A stretch of DNA of 64,000 nt from Lunularia cruciata (lineage: Eukaryota > Streptophyta > Marchantiopsida > Lunulariales > Lunulariaceae): NCBI GenBank assembly GCA_948567375.1, contig OX419755.1:72854944-72918943 (forward strand), read 5' to 3'. The notes below the pieces were generated by a model that worked only from the letters and a program-made list of their open reading frames with translations, did not search any database and was not told the origin of the DNA. Below, piece by piece: positions 1-12,700 of the stretch (its first letter is position 1; each line of letters opens with the position of its first letter). Position numbers and translations under genes: made by a program.

Positions 1-488
1 TAACATCATTCTAGATGTTACCAAAACAAATTTCACATCTAGATCATATGGCTAACCCTTGGTATTACAGCACCACACAGCCTATCAAGAGCTAGTGCAA
101 CTTGTATCCACATTGGGCTTTGGTCTTTTCTCTATGCATTTTTGAACATAGAATGATCTTTGATTAAATCAACCAAGGCATTGAAGGAAAAATTGTACAT
201 TTTTGTTAGTTTTCTAAAACCATTTGGTGCTAATCCTTTGAAAAATTTCAATAAAAATGCAGTACTATAACAACATAGAATCCTTTCTTGCAAATACCGT
301 GATTTTGTAGCAAAGTTCCACCACCTTGTTAAAAAATGAAAGGGCTCATACTCATTGTTGCTCCACTTGTCATTCCACACCTCAATGTTATTATCAGCCA
401 AATCACTTTCTACTTCATTAATTAGAATGAATCTCATATATTTTGTTATTCCTTTTTGAAGCAAATTATTGAGGTTGTTGCACGACAT
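1..488 (-). pseudogene. PIF/Harbinger-like transposase remnant A
   Basis: Reading leftward from 488, the frame encodes a piece resembling the N-terminal half of PIF/Harbinger (HARBI1-type) DDE nucleases. A tract with WSNNEYEPFHFLTRWWNF and KSRYLQER is followed by NALVDLIKDHSMFKNA. An in-frame TAG then falls at about 132, but the same frame resumes with QSPMWIQVALALDRL, the conserved segment before the first catalytic region in this family. Further stops appear near position 1, where the window also cuts the copy. It is paralogous to the remnant at 4600-5159, which has the same motif order. This is a dead element; the catalytic DDE residues are not visible. Family assignment is by motif recollection only. 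Confidence 0.5.
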
Positions 489-772
489 TGCAAACCTTTC
501 ACACTATAGGTACAACCTTTCCCCCTCTAGTTGATAAGTGCTTCAAGGCAATTCTCTTGTTATGGTAGTGTGGTGAAATATGTCTTAACCAAAAATGAGA
601 AATGATAAATGTGCTACTAATCTCAATAAATGTGCTAGTTGGAAGGAAAGACCAGAAAGTGCTACTCAAAGCTTCTTCATACTAGAGAGGAAATCTAGAT
701 ATAATACTCTTGGTGGTGGCAAGTAATTTCACTTCTAGCTATAGTGCTAAATATCAATGTTCTTCAACTCAA

Positions 773-940
773 CTTCTCATTGCAAACCAATGATACTTAT
801 CTCTACATTTCTTGTATCTCACATCCCTGCCGTTTCAAGCAAAATTTCTTGCATTAACTGAACATCTCAATGCAAACCAATAATATTGATCTCTAAATTT
901 CTTGTATGTCACATCTTGGCCACTTTGAGCACAAAAATAA
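773..940. repeat. Imperfect tandem duplication, about 85 bp
   Basis: Two neighbouring copies share TGCAAACCAATRATA, a CTTGTATCTCACATC-like block and a TTTSARGCAMAAATT-like end, roughly 773-850 and 860-940. No coding content is visible. Confidence 0.5.
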
Positions 941-1408
941 TTTTCATGTGTATTTCTCAAGGATTAGAACTTCTTGTGTGTTTGTGAATAGGACACACAT
1001 ACACACATGAAACATGATACAACATGAGAAGGTGACATACAAAGGAAGGGTGAATAGAGTGCAAGGGCAAACAAACACACCAAAGTAATGTGCTAATGAT
1101 CATAAAATGTGCTAATGAGCGTGCTAAGATCTCAAAATGCAAATATCTCCCAACTATGAAAATGCCTACACTAAAAATGCATGGGCTTTGAAATTTTAGT
1201 AACTTTGAAATTTCATGATTAATCTTAACATTAGTGTGAACAAGAATTTTATGGGATATCGGTGACACTCTATTCCCATAAATATTTACGGTTATAGGTA
1301 GACTAATTATAAACTTTCATCAAATTTCTTTTACCTCGTAAAAGCTTTTATGGATCTCTAGAGAATGTCCAAAAACTTAAATCTAAAACCTTGTAGTGTG
1401 AAATTTCT

Positions 1409-1545
1409 TAGAGTACACAAACTTTGCATCTACTTATCAAAAGTTTGTTTGGGTCATTCTTTACGAGAAGTTGTTCAACCATGTTCATGATAATCTTTGA
1501 GCATTATAGGTGGTTAACATAGTTAATGACCTAGTAGCGGGCTTC
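1409..1545. repeat. Dispersed repeat, transition-decayed copy
   Basis: This segment aligns by eye almost base for base with 31735-31875, sharing ACTTTGCATCTACTTATC, GGGTCATTCT and TGGTTAAC. Most differences are C-to-T or G-to-A, with this copy carrying the T or A. The repeat family itself is not recognised. Confidence 0.65.
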
Positions 1546-1911
1546 AAAGTTAGCTTCTCCCCAAAAATTATGGGCTCAAGACCCATAAGTTTTGTTACAA
1601 TCACCTAACAAAATTGATGAATTTATAAATAAACATCCTTGTAAAAAGAGTTATGGGTACCAAAAAATGGTTTACAAGTCGGACGGGTTTCAATTTCAAA
1701 TTGATATGCGGCTTTACAATAAATTACATTAGTGAAATCCAACAATTAATTAGTGTCTTGATTTGAGGCAAATACTTACCATATTATCCTAACCACTTCC
1801 TTTGCATTATGTCAAATGGAGAATGATGCAAGTGAAATTAATGAATAAGCATAATTTGAAACAATTGGAAATTTATTAACACTCCCAATTCTTGGTTTTG
1901 AATAGCTTGTA

Positions 1912-2222
1912 TGCAAGGGAGATGGTTTCATGTAGTTTATGGTGAATGTGTTAGATATAGAGGACTAAACACACCATACCTTGCTTGATATTGCAACCCT
2001 AATAGAGCACATAGCTAGTTATACAAGTTTGCACGAGCAACTTGAAATCAGAGTGTGGGATTTTTAGTGCACAAGGGAGATGGTTTCATGTAATTTTTGA
2101 ATATGTAAGATATAGTGGATTAACACACCGTGCCTCATGTGACATTGCCGCTATGATAGAGCATATAATTAGTAATACAAGCTTGCATGGGCAAATTAAA
2201 ATCACAATTTGGGATTTTTAGT
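1912..2222. repeat. Imperfect tandem duplication, about 155 bp unit
   Basis: Two direct copies lie at about 1912-2068 and 2069-2222. Each begins CAAGGGAGATGGTTTCATGT and ends GGGATTTTTAG, with many scattered substitutions between. No open frame spans both, and the function is unknown. Confidence 0.65.
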
Positions 2223-4599
2223 TTAGGAGTTTTAGTGAAATAGAGAAGCCGTGGAGGAATCTCACACTCAGCTTTAAGACATCAAAGAACAAGTTCAATT
2301 TGCATCTCTCTTCCCTCTCTAGTTTGGATGTTAGGAACTTCTCTAGAAGATTGTTGCATATGTTCCAAAATATGTAGGCAAGGGTGTTCTAATATTTGCA
2401 AGTAAGGGAAGTTTGGTCAGATCTGTGAGAAAAGTTGGTTCTAGTGGATTGGGGAGTAGCAATTGAAAAGCAACTAAAGGAAAGGATGATAGATTCAGAA
2501 TGGTTTCTCACAATGCCCAAATACTTGACTATTTGGATGGAGCCCAAACATTTCAGTTATATTCATGGTGGGAATAGTAAAAGGTATGTCTAGAAATGCA
2601 CTATATTTAGTTACATGGCCACTTACTTAGAGAGGCACGGGAGAGGATTTCCCATTTCCATGACAAGAGAGAGGCTTTACAAAAAAAGCTTAGTACATGA
2701 AATTGTATAATGATACCCGAGAATGGAAAGAGAGGGTCTCAACAAGAAAGATAGCAAGAGAGGATGGAAAACCATAGATGATCAAGTGAACCATCTTTGT
2801 CCACATTTTGAGAGAATGGATTTAATGTTGGGTGAAAGTGCCAATATATCTACACTTGCTTTGGTGAACATTGGTGGTGGTGTTGAAGATGGAATTTGGA
2901 TCATAGATGGAACATGCAAAGATGGTGGTGAAGAATTTGGCCAAACTTCTACACTTGATTCAACACCATCTAGTATCCCAAGAACCTAAGTGCCCTCAGA
3001 AGATCACATGAATAGATTTGAGAGGAAGGTCTAAATTGCATCTATTTTGGAAATTGTGAGTGTGGATCAAGAGGATGATCATCAATACTTGATGGGAGAA
3101 AATCAAGAGGAAGAAGAAGAGGTAAGCAAAAGAGATCCAGTCCTTGCAAGGATATCTGGTAGCAACAAGACTAGCATATAAGACCAACTTTGGAGGAACA
3201 CCAAATGAAGCAAGAAAAACACACAAGATCAGGCCGAGAGGAATACTATATGAAACAAGAGAAGAGTGTAGAGAAGACATTGGAAAGCATACAAGAAACA
3301 TCCAAAAGATAGATCTAATTAGAGAAGAAGTTTCAAAATAGAAGGAAGGTGACATTCAAAAGAGAAGAAAAATATCTAAAGTTGCCAAGATTACACTTGC
3401 ACTTTTTCTTTGTCATAGGATTTAGCTAGCCATAGCAAATTGAAAAGTGACTTTCTTGAATCTAGAGAGAGGTGTAAAATAGCCGAGATTGAAGCACAAC
3501 AAGCTGCCAAGATTTCAAATTACAAGAGACAAGTAGAGGCTGAGTATATATTCAAAATAAAGAAAATAAGGTCAAAGGTAGAAAGAATCTATATCTGTTG
3601 AGAGAAGCAAAATCAAAACGTTTTTACTCCATAACACTTGAATTAGTGCAAGATAAGAAGACCCAAAGGAGATCAAAAGCATTATTACCACTTTATTGGT
3701 ATAGATTCACATCCTCACAATGGCTCTAGTGCTAGTTACAATGTGGATCCCAAGTTCCCTTTACCTAAGACAAATTATACAACATATTTCACAAGTTGGA
3801 ATTAGGGTAAAGAATAGTAAGAGCTCTAGGTAGTTCTTAGGTGTAGTTATCTCTATGAAGATTTGGAATAACAATAGCAATAAAATGTTTTGTAGTAATT
3901 GGATAAGGTCTCAAGGTGTAGCTAGCTGTAGGAGGTTTTTGGAATAGTAAGAGCTCTATATTTTGTATGCTTGATCTCATATGTAAATGGATCATAACAT
4001 ATAAAGTCTCTATTACATTAAAAGCATTCCATGTAATGTAATTTTGATACTTTCTTTCCATGTCTTTCCCAATTCATCTTTTATATCATATGTTTTCTTC
4101 CCTCATACACAACATGTAACATCAACATGACTGCACATTTATATTAAAAATGTTAGTTCATGCTTACAAAGTTCAAGTCTCCACCAAAACAAGCCCACTC
4201 CCACAACACGCCCTACACCATATGCAAACAAACAAGATTTCAAGAGCCGGGGACTAACTCTACTTTGTTCAATCTTGGTATGCATGGGCAAAGTAGTTTG
4301 CATAACTAGGTTTGCTTGGTCCATGCTGCTAATAAAATCTTTTGTGGTTTGCAAAGATTAGTGTTACCTTGGTGCTTAGCTAAGCTAATTAAATCTCACT
4401 TGGTTTATATGGCAATCTGGTGTTTAACCTGGACATGTGTTTAACCACCAAAACCTCAACATCAAAAGTACTTATTTAAGCACAAAACAAAAAAATTTTA
4501 GGATGCAAGTATAGTAGCTTAAGTATATAGTCCATGGAGCTACAAGAACTCATGTAAGTACTATAATATAATCTCTTTTTGAGCAAAAATAGAAGATAT

Positions 4600-5159
4600 C
4601 CTTGACTTCTACTCTTTTCCATGCCACATCACCTCTTTGCCCAAGGTACCTATGAGTGCAATCATGACATATCTAGTGAATAAATAAAATAGTAGACCTT
4701 GCACTAATCTCCCATAGGTTTAAGCCTTTTGCCATACTTACATCATTGCCATGATGCCCAAACTTGTCCAAGGTGAGTGCAACTTGAATCCAAACACTAG
4801 ATTGTGACTTGCAAATTGCATTTTTAAAAACTCTATGATCTTGTATCTCATTCACCAAAGCTTGAAACAAGAATAAATCCATTCTTGTGAGATGTCCAAA
4901 GGCAATGGAGTCTAATCCACAAAATTTTTAAACACAAACTCATTGCTTCTTGACATTGGACACTCTCTTGCAAATATTGGGATTTAAAAGTATAATTCCC
5001 CCACCTCCTAAGGATTTCTATTGAATCTTCCTCCTCGTCGGAGCTCCAATCCATCCATTTTGATTTAAGAAAGTCACTCTTGATTTCTAGTCTCAATATC
5101 ACACTCATTGATTTTGCAATTTTATGGAGGAGGAAAATCTGATCATAAGTGCAAGGCAT
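4600..5159 (-). pseudogene. PIF/Harbinger-like transposase remnant B
   Basis: A second degenerate copy reads leftward from 5159. It shows RRWGNYTFKSQYLQES, then after a frameshift near 4870 QALVNEIQDHRVFKNA, QSSVWIQVALTLDKFGHHGN and STILFIH. After a stop at about 4673 and a further one-base shift, it continues with YVMIALIGTLGKEVMWH. This order (ALDKFG, GNxxS, STxLxxH, EVxMW) is the one I know from HARBI1/ALP1-like nucleases, just upstream of the first catalytic aspartate. At least two frameshifts and one stop make it nonfunctional. It is related to remnant A at the window's left edge and may come from the same family. No terminal inverted repeats could be assigned. Confidence 0.55.
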
Positions 5160-5218
5160 CTTAGCAATGATTCAGATTGGCAAATATCCAAGTGGTGAAC
5201 AAAGAGAACTTGCATTAC

Positions 5219-5328
5219 GGTGAACAATGCAACACGAGTGTTACATAAATAAGTGAACAAAGAGGAATAGGAGGTGAACAATGCAACACGAGTGCTACAT
5301 AAAAAAGTGAACAAAGAGGAATAGGAGG
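5219..5328. repeat. 54-56 bp tandem duplication
   Basis: Two nearly identical units each contain GTGAACAATGCAACACGAGT, TACATAA and GTGAACAAAGAGGAATAGGA. More irregular GAACAAGAGGAAGGAGYGCAA repeats continue to about 5440. No coding role is visible. Confidence 0.75.
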
Positions 5329-6004
5329 AAGGAGTGAGATCCATAGGAACAAGAGGAGTACGAGCAAGAGCGTGAGAACAAGAGGAAGGAGCGCAAGCGC
5401 CCAAGTGCAATGCAAGAACAAGAGGAAGGAGTGCAATCACAAGAGTACTACAAACAAGGTAACAGATGAAGTAATAAGAACGAGATAGGGGTGCATGAGC
5501 GCTAGTGCCAGAGAATACCGCAAAAGAAGTAACAGGTGAAGTAATGCAAATGAGATAGGAATCCCAATACTAGTTGTGAAACCATTATTCCTAGATGTGA
5601 ATAAAACTCAATAGAATACTCGAGTGAACCTTGATAGGAGGAACTTCAGGGATATGCAATTTGTAACAACAAATCCTCGTGTCAATCTTGAACCGGAGTT
5701 TCGTTATGCAAATTATGAATAACAAAGTCTCGTGGTGATGATGATAGAGAGCAAAACATGAGCTTTCACTAAGAAGGATTGAATTAGAAGCTGGAATTAA
5801 AATTGAATAGAGAAGTTGTAACTATACTTGAGTAGAAAACTTAAAATTATAATAGCAGGAATCTTCTTTCAAAAATTAACAAGCAAGATTAGCTGTCTTA
5901 ATTAGCCATAGTCAGCAGCAGCAGTCTTAATTAGCCATTAAGATTTATGGCTAATTATGCAAGATCACAGTAAACATATGTGGGTCATGGTTTTGATCCC
6001 CTAA

Positions 6005-6302
6005 ACAATTCTACAGTCTTCTCATATGACTAATAGACCAATTATTTCTATTACAATCAACTCCTCTTAGGTTTCTCACCAGATTTAGGCAGGAAAGGCT
6101 TTAAATGAAAGATATCAAGCTCCATATGCACTGGACAATTCTACAGTCTTCTCATATGACTATGCATTGGACAATTCTACAATCTTCTCATATGACTAAT
6201 AGACCAAACTATTTCTATTACAATCAACTCCTTTTAGGTTTCTCACCAGATTTAGGCAGGAAAGGTTTTAAATGAAAGATCTCAAGCTCCATGTGCACTT
6301 GA
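6005..6302. repeat. Tandem duplication (about 130 bp) with a partial middle copy
   Basis: Unit A (6005-6134) and unit B (6171-6302) share ACAATTCTACARTCTTCTCA, TTCTATTACAATCAACTCC and CACCAGATTTAGGCAGGAAA. A 36-bp partial copy of the unit start lies between them at 6135-6170. This array ends about 420 bp upstream of the GCP1 start codon. Confidence 0.8.
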
Positions 6303-6443
6303 CAAACTAGTCATATTTTTGTGATTATGATACAATACATTTTACCTACCCTAAACCCAAATCCTAAATTTCTCCTTTTGATTCCAATATCCTAAACTGG
6401 GTAGGACTTCCCTGGCACATTCATTCAAGCTACGTGACGAAGC

Positions 6444-6449
6444 CACGTG
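6444..6449. promoter_or_regulatory. G-box CACGTG upstream of GCP1
   Basis: A perfect palindromic CACGTG lies 272 bp before the GCP1 ATG, with a TACGTGAC element just upstream at 6431-6438. G-boxes bind bZIP and bHLH factors in plants. Use in this promoter is inferred, and no clear TATA box was identified. Confidence 0.3.
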
Positions 6450-6720
6450 CATCAGCATCATCTAGCTAGTACTATTGAAGTTAGTCTTGGAAACCGCAAA
6501 TCCATTAGTCTCTCAGAGCCGAATACTTCTAGTGACATGAATCGAGGCGAATGTATTCTCCTGTACCGTATCTCATGACTCCTATCCACGTAGGCGCCGC
6601 GTTGTAAAGATCCTTCCCCGACGACGCCAAAGGCTTCGGAAGCAGGCATACATCAAACAGTGAGAGATTTTCGATCCATTCATCAAATTGCTTTTTCCTG
6701 CGGTCGGTAGATTGGATGAT

Positions 6721-9700
6721 ATGGCAGCTTGTGTGCCATGTCCGATGCCAGCATTAGTTTTGAGGCGCCTTCTGCTGTCGAGTGTAGTTCGTTGCGTAGC
6801 GGTTCCATCTGTGAGAGTAGAGAAGGTGAGTGGAATTCCTACCAATGGCGTGATTTCACGAAGAAACTTAAGAGGACGCGGAAGAAGGGATGTTTCTTCA
6901 ATTTCTGCTTGCGCTAGTTGGCGGTGTGGCCCCGCCTCAGCTTCACGGGATGAGAAAGATGTCCTGATTTTGGGGATTGAAACTAGCTGCGACGACACGG
7001 GAGCAGCCGTGGTATGTGGTGCGCTATTGTTGTGATTGGAGACTTGAACGTAGTGTTGCTTTTGTGATTTTCATTTTGTGGCAGTAGGTTGATTAAAGAG
7101 AGTGGGGAGACACTCGCTGGAGTGGAATTTCTTCGCAATTTTTATTTGAAATAATTCTGCTATTAACCTCATAGTTGCTGTCTAAAGCAATTGCTTGCGC
7201 TAAGCTGATGGAGACTGATATTGATTTGATTCAGGTCACAATGGATGGGAAGATCTTAGGAGAATCTATCGCTTCACAGGTAACGAAATTCAGATTTGCA
7301 CGTTTTCCGGTCTTGTTGTGGTCAACTGCATTATGGAACTTTCATTTGTATAACCTACTGTAAAGGTGGCCAGCAGATGTCGCAAGTGGTTCGTCTCTGG
7401 TACTCTTCCTTGTTCTCGGAATCTCTACCTCATCCCCTACCAATGCGTGAGTCTGAGAGTCAACATTGCTGGTTGATGAAAGGAGTCCTGAAATACTGCC
7501 ATGTAATGGAGCTGAACTGGTGGCCATTTGTGATCTTTGGAAGGCAGAATTGCTTGGTCAGTGGGGTGGTGTTGTACCTAAACTGGCATCGGAGGAGCAC
7601 CAAAAGTTTATTGACAAGGTTTGTCACCCTTATTCTATTCAATGCTTTAAGACTATCGGAGAAGGATATGAAAGAGCTGAGTTCTGGTAGTGTGTACAGT
7701 CTTCTCGACTGGAGTCCTCACATGGCTTCCATAATCTGAGTAGGTGGTCGCGGACGCCCTTCATAATGCAGGGGTGCAAGAGTCCGATCTTTCTGCTGTA
7801 GCTGTCACAATCGGGCCTGGGTTGGCCCTTTGTTTACACGGTACTTGATTGATATTCCTTTCGCAGCGATACCTGTATTGAGTTCAAGTGTTACTTAAGC
7901 ACTACATTTATGTATTTGCAAAGCCCGTAGATAGAGCGAACAGAGAGAAAATTGCAAGCAAGCATTTGACATACTAGAAGTGCTTTATCGTTCTTTATGG
8001 TTAAGCTTTTTTGTTTTACAATGTTCTCATTAACACTACATGCCACTTTAAACTGCAGTCGGTGTGAAGAAAGCGCGCTCTATCGCTAAAACATACAGAT
8101 TGCCATGGGTCGGGGTTCATCATATGGAAGCGCATGCCTTAGTTGTCAGGTTGGTACAAGTGTGGCCTTGTCCCTAGTGCACAAGGAGTGGGTAGACATT
8201 CCTTTTCTTTCGGTTGTGGGGTTGTCCACAGTTGACATTTCGAACATAGCGAGTATCAAGTTAACAGGACCAACTTATGTATCATGTAACGTTTCTCATG
8301 TTGGAACCTTCGGGACCAAGTTTACTCTCGAAAGCCTGGTTTAGGAAGTCCAGTGAAGTCGTCGATGTTGAGGTCCAAATTATGACTGCTGAGCTACATG
8401 CTACGAGCAAGAAACTGACAAGGAATGTCATTCCTATGCGTCATATGCTTTTGCAGACTTACAGAAAAACAAGTGCAGTTTCCATTTTTAGTTCTACTTG
8501 TGTCTGGTAAGGTCTCCTTTGATTCATGTTAGAGATCTACAATACAAAATGTGTCCCGTCAGAAGCTTTTGTGCTTGGCCTAATTGTACATGCCTCTGTA
8601 AAACTTGTTGAGGTGTATCACCAAGTCGAGGCAGTTTCGTGTAATGATATCTTGAATGCATGGATGTCATGATGATTCTGCTTCCTAGTAATATTCAATA
8701 CTCACAATTGAACTTCATCCTCGACCGAGTTACTATGTTGTAACGCTGACATCGCGTAATATGTTTCAGGAGGACACAACCTTCTTTTGCTGGCTCAAAA
8801 TGTTGGCCAGTATATTCAGTTAGGAACAACTATGGATGATGCCATAGGAGAGGTAATGACATCGTTTGTGTCCTGGAAAGCTGGGTGTAATGTATCTGAA
8901 AAGTTCTAGGAGGAATCTAGTGTGTATATTCGGATGATAAGTCCTATGAGCACGAGAAAACACTTCAATTAAGTTGCTTAAGTCAATGCGACAAGAAGTT
9001 CCAAGTTCTAAGTTCAGCTGTGAGTACATGTTAGCCACGCCGAAAATATCTTCATGGGTACCCCTGGTCCTTTCTTGGCTGCTTCAACGAGAACCATCCA
9101 AATTGAACAAGATGTATTCGCAACTCCAGGCATATGATAAGACAGCAAGGTTGTTAGGGCTTGAAATGAGCAAGGGGGGTGGACCTGCTCTTGAAGAACT
9201 CGCACGCGAGGGGGATCCTAAATCGATAAAATTCTCGGTAAGAATACTGTTACTGGAATTGACGAAATCATTTACAAATCCAGTTACCCGAAAAGCCAAG
9301 CTGTCGTGCATCGTTTGTACTCTAGCCTAGCTTGACCAGCTAGAGCTACGTGTTTGTCCAAGACAAATGTCCAGTTCCCTTCGTCTGCTTAGGAGTTCCA
9401 TGCCATTGAATTTAGTTGGTATAATTACCATTGGATTCTTCTAGTTACTCAGAATATCACTGGTAACTAGGAGCCTAGAGAAGAGGTTTTACTGTCTGTT
9501 GATAGCGATTAGGAGCCATGCCATCCACGGAGGTCAGACTTCATATTAGTTTGCGTACTGAATCAAATCATTCAGATAGCTTGAGAGTCCGTTCTTACTT
9601 TTTCGGTTTTTAACTGTTCGGTACTGCTCTCACAATTGAAGTCTTTTGGTACTTAAGAAGTGATTGAACTTTTACTTGCCTATCAGGTTCCCATGAGAGG

Positions 9701-12700
9701 CCCTAGATACCTGAACTGCAACTTCTCCTATGCAGGGCTAAAGAATCAAGTGCGGATGGCCATTGATTCGAGGAATATGTGAGATACATTGCTTTGTGCA
9801 CCTCTCTGAAGTTTTAAACTTGATTGCATTTGTACGTCTCTTCACATTTTACTAATAGTGTGTGTAACCCTTCAAGTTGAGAACTTTATGAATGCATATG
9901 TGTCTGCACTCTTCAAGAATTGACTCCTTGGCGTGAAAGGAGTACCTCCAGTGACGGCGAGCAGGTTCCTTTATCAGCTGCAAGCGCTGAAGACAGACAA
10001 ATTCGTGCAGACATTGCCGCGTCGTTCCAAGTAATATATTGTGTCCTCCTGTGCTCAGATCAGTTTCTTCAGTAGCTTTATGTTTCTGAAGTCTATGGCA
10101 GCGGGAGCTGACAGGCTTTTCAAACCCTAAATGTTATCATTGTCGTTATTTGAAGAGGAATCTCGCAGTGCAAAAGTCTAGAGTCGTGTATATCGTAGTG
10201 ATATTACTCAGGGAAACAAACGTCAACAGAACGTACTCAAAAGCTGCACACCAAGTAATCTAGTGCTTTTCATTATTCAGTTGGTGTTAAGTTTTTGTTA
10301 AGTATCATTTTGTTAAGTTCACTTTATCTACTTTACGGATTTATCATGCTTCTCGAAATGAGCATATTTTGGTTACCTTTCATATGCACTTCACATGAAT
10401 TAATGAGCATAGTTTGGTTACCTTTCATATGCACTTCACATGCATTTAATGAGTTCTGGATCACCCGTTCCTAGACCAGCTTCTGCTCTCATCTCCTAGT
10501 ATCCAGTTGGTGTGTATTGTCCAAGAACAGAGGGAGGTTGAGCTATCCTTTCTCGTTTGATGACATCAGATGGTGGCCGTTCAACACTTGGAGGACAAAT
10601 GCCGCAGAGCGGTTGAATGGGCTCGCAAATTGGCACCATCTCTAAGCAGCCTGGTGAGTAGCTTCAGTCCTTCTTGTTTGGTTGATGTAGGCGTTGGGCT
10701 CTCAAAGATCCAGTGTTAACAAGATCCAAAATACCATATTCTCTGCCAGGTTGTTTCAGGAGGAGTTGCTTCTAACCAAACGGTCCGAAGTAAACTTGGT
10801 GCTGTTGCCACCGATATGAACCTCCAGCTCGTTTGTCCTCCGCCCCGCTTATGCACAGACAATGGTATGTCTGGTTCCTTTTCTCTGACCTAGCAATTAT
10901 CCTTACGGTATGAGTGGTCCTCCATCTATTAGACAATCTTTATTCCATAGTGTTAGTTTAGCTAATCTCTAGTTTAGACATTTTTCTTGTTTTTAAGGTT
11001 TTGTTAGAATCCTTTAGAATCTCTGTATAATATTTTCTACTTAGGGTAAAGAGGAGCGCAGCTCTAATTAAGGTTAAACAAAAAAATCCCTTAGGGTTTG
11101 TTGAAGTGTATATAAGAGTGTTTTCTGTTCCTGTTTCAATTAGTTTTTCAACAAGGATGATTCCCAACACCTCTTCCGTGCATTTCGTGAAGTCCTGAGT
11201 TGCCTAACATCATCTCAAGATTATCTTTTGATATCTCAATATTAGAGGCTACTAGTGTTGTGGGAGAGAACCTACTTGATGCTTGTGAACTGTGATACAA
11301 AGAGAGAAGTCTAGTATTGCAGTAGTGATGTCTGATACATCAGAGATAAGAGGGACGCGATAGACCTTCCACTTCAAAGAGTAGGAAGCATGGTTCTTAT
11401 CAGGTTATGGGCCCACAATCACCACTAGGGTTGATAGGAGAACTCAGAGATAGAGAAATTGGGGAAGACTAACTACAAAGCTTGGGCTTTGGATGTGAAG
11501 ACTATCTTAGACAATTATGATTGTCCAGAGTTTTCACTAGAAGCTCATGATATAGATGAGCTAGAGGCCAACAAGGGGGAGAGAGTCAAGCAATCTACTA
11601 CTAGGAGGTTTCTGCTGAGGGCTATGGAAGAGCCAGCTAGAGACCTAGTAGATACTTATGTTTGGAGTTGGGAGATTTGGAAAAAAATCAAGAACTATTA
11701 CACTATTGAGTCTGGTCTACAGTAAAGAACTTGAGATTGGAGGAAGGTGAAGATTTCATCTGTTATCTGTCAAAATTGCAGAAACTTTTCAAGTGTATCA
11801 AGGAGGATGGGGTTGTGCTTACAGAGAAGTATGAGATCAATCATCTCTTAGATAGTCTTCCTTCAAGCTATGACTCTGTCCTAGTAGCTCTGCAAGTTTT
11901 ACCTGTTGAAACTGTCACATGGGATTATGTGATACACAAATTGTTGGTGTTTAGCAGACACAAGGAAAGACAAAGGGCTGAAGTTATATGAGCATGGAGA
12001 TGCTGCTCTGTTCAGTGCTTCTTCTCAGTCAAGAAGAGTGCCAGATAGAAGAGTGAGCAAACCATAGTAAACCAGAGTTAGTAAATCTGGTAAAGGAGTT
12101 AGTAATGTTGATGACAGGACTTGTTATTTCTGTCATGAGAAAAGTCATATTGCATTCATATATACACTTTAGCATACCCTAGGGGGTTGCTTTGTTTAAT
12201 CTTAATTAGGGTTGCGCCCCTCTTTACCCTAAGTAAAAGATATTTAGCAGGGTTTCTAGAGGATTCTAATAAAATTTTACAACAAAGAGAAGTTTCTAAA
12301 CTAGAGATTAACTAAACTAACATTTTCATATTGCACTCATATGTCCCAAGAGAGGACAATGGAGAGAACGAGAGCTGAAGATAGTAAGCAAGAGACCTCA
12401 ACCAGTAAAGGGACGAAAATCTGGGAGTTCAGCTTACAACTCAGAGGAGTGCCATGAGATAGTCAGCGATGAGGAGGGGTACTCAGCAGAAGAGCTGGAT
12501 TGTGGAATGTTGGCAGAATCACAGTTGTCCTCAAACGGTTCTGGATGGTTCTTGGACTCAAGAGCCATCTCTCATATCTGTTATCAGAAGGAGCTGTTCT
12601 CAACTCTTCAACCTTTGAAGATTCCCAAGAGTGTTCGTTGTGGACATGGGATTCCAAATCCAGTGTTAGGAACTGGCAAAGTTCCTATTGTCTTCATGGG

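Larger units (their letters stand above)
489..4599. other. AT-rich, decayed repeat DNA without a gene
   Basis: No coding sequence is recognised here. The few open frames (for example 2723-2989 on the plus strand) are short, low-complexity and have no family motif I know. The stretch is markedly AT-rich and contains local tandem duplications (773-940 and 1912-2222) and a segment shared with 31.7 kb. I infer old transposon debris, because it lies between two transposase remnants and matches a less mutated repeat elsewhere in the window. Confidence 0.5.

Noticed and set aside
957-1268. 103-codon minus-strand frame rich in Cys, His and Phe
   Set aside because: Low-complexity translation of AT-rich decayed repeat DNA with no motif or neighbouring exon.
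8178-8240. Possible GCP1 exon reading IPFLSVVG near 8200
   Set aside because: It resembles the PFLALLISGG segment only superficially. The exon at 8457-8506 (LTEKQVQFPFLVLLVS) fits homologue spacing, splice phase and the following GGHN exactly.
10451-10510. Hairpin near a CTAG as a Helitron 3' end
   Set aside because: Helitrons end in a hairpin followed closely by CTRR, but CTAG follows the core in only this copy. Other copies have unrelated sequence and no A-T target junction.
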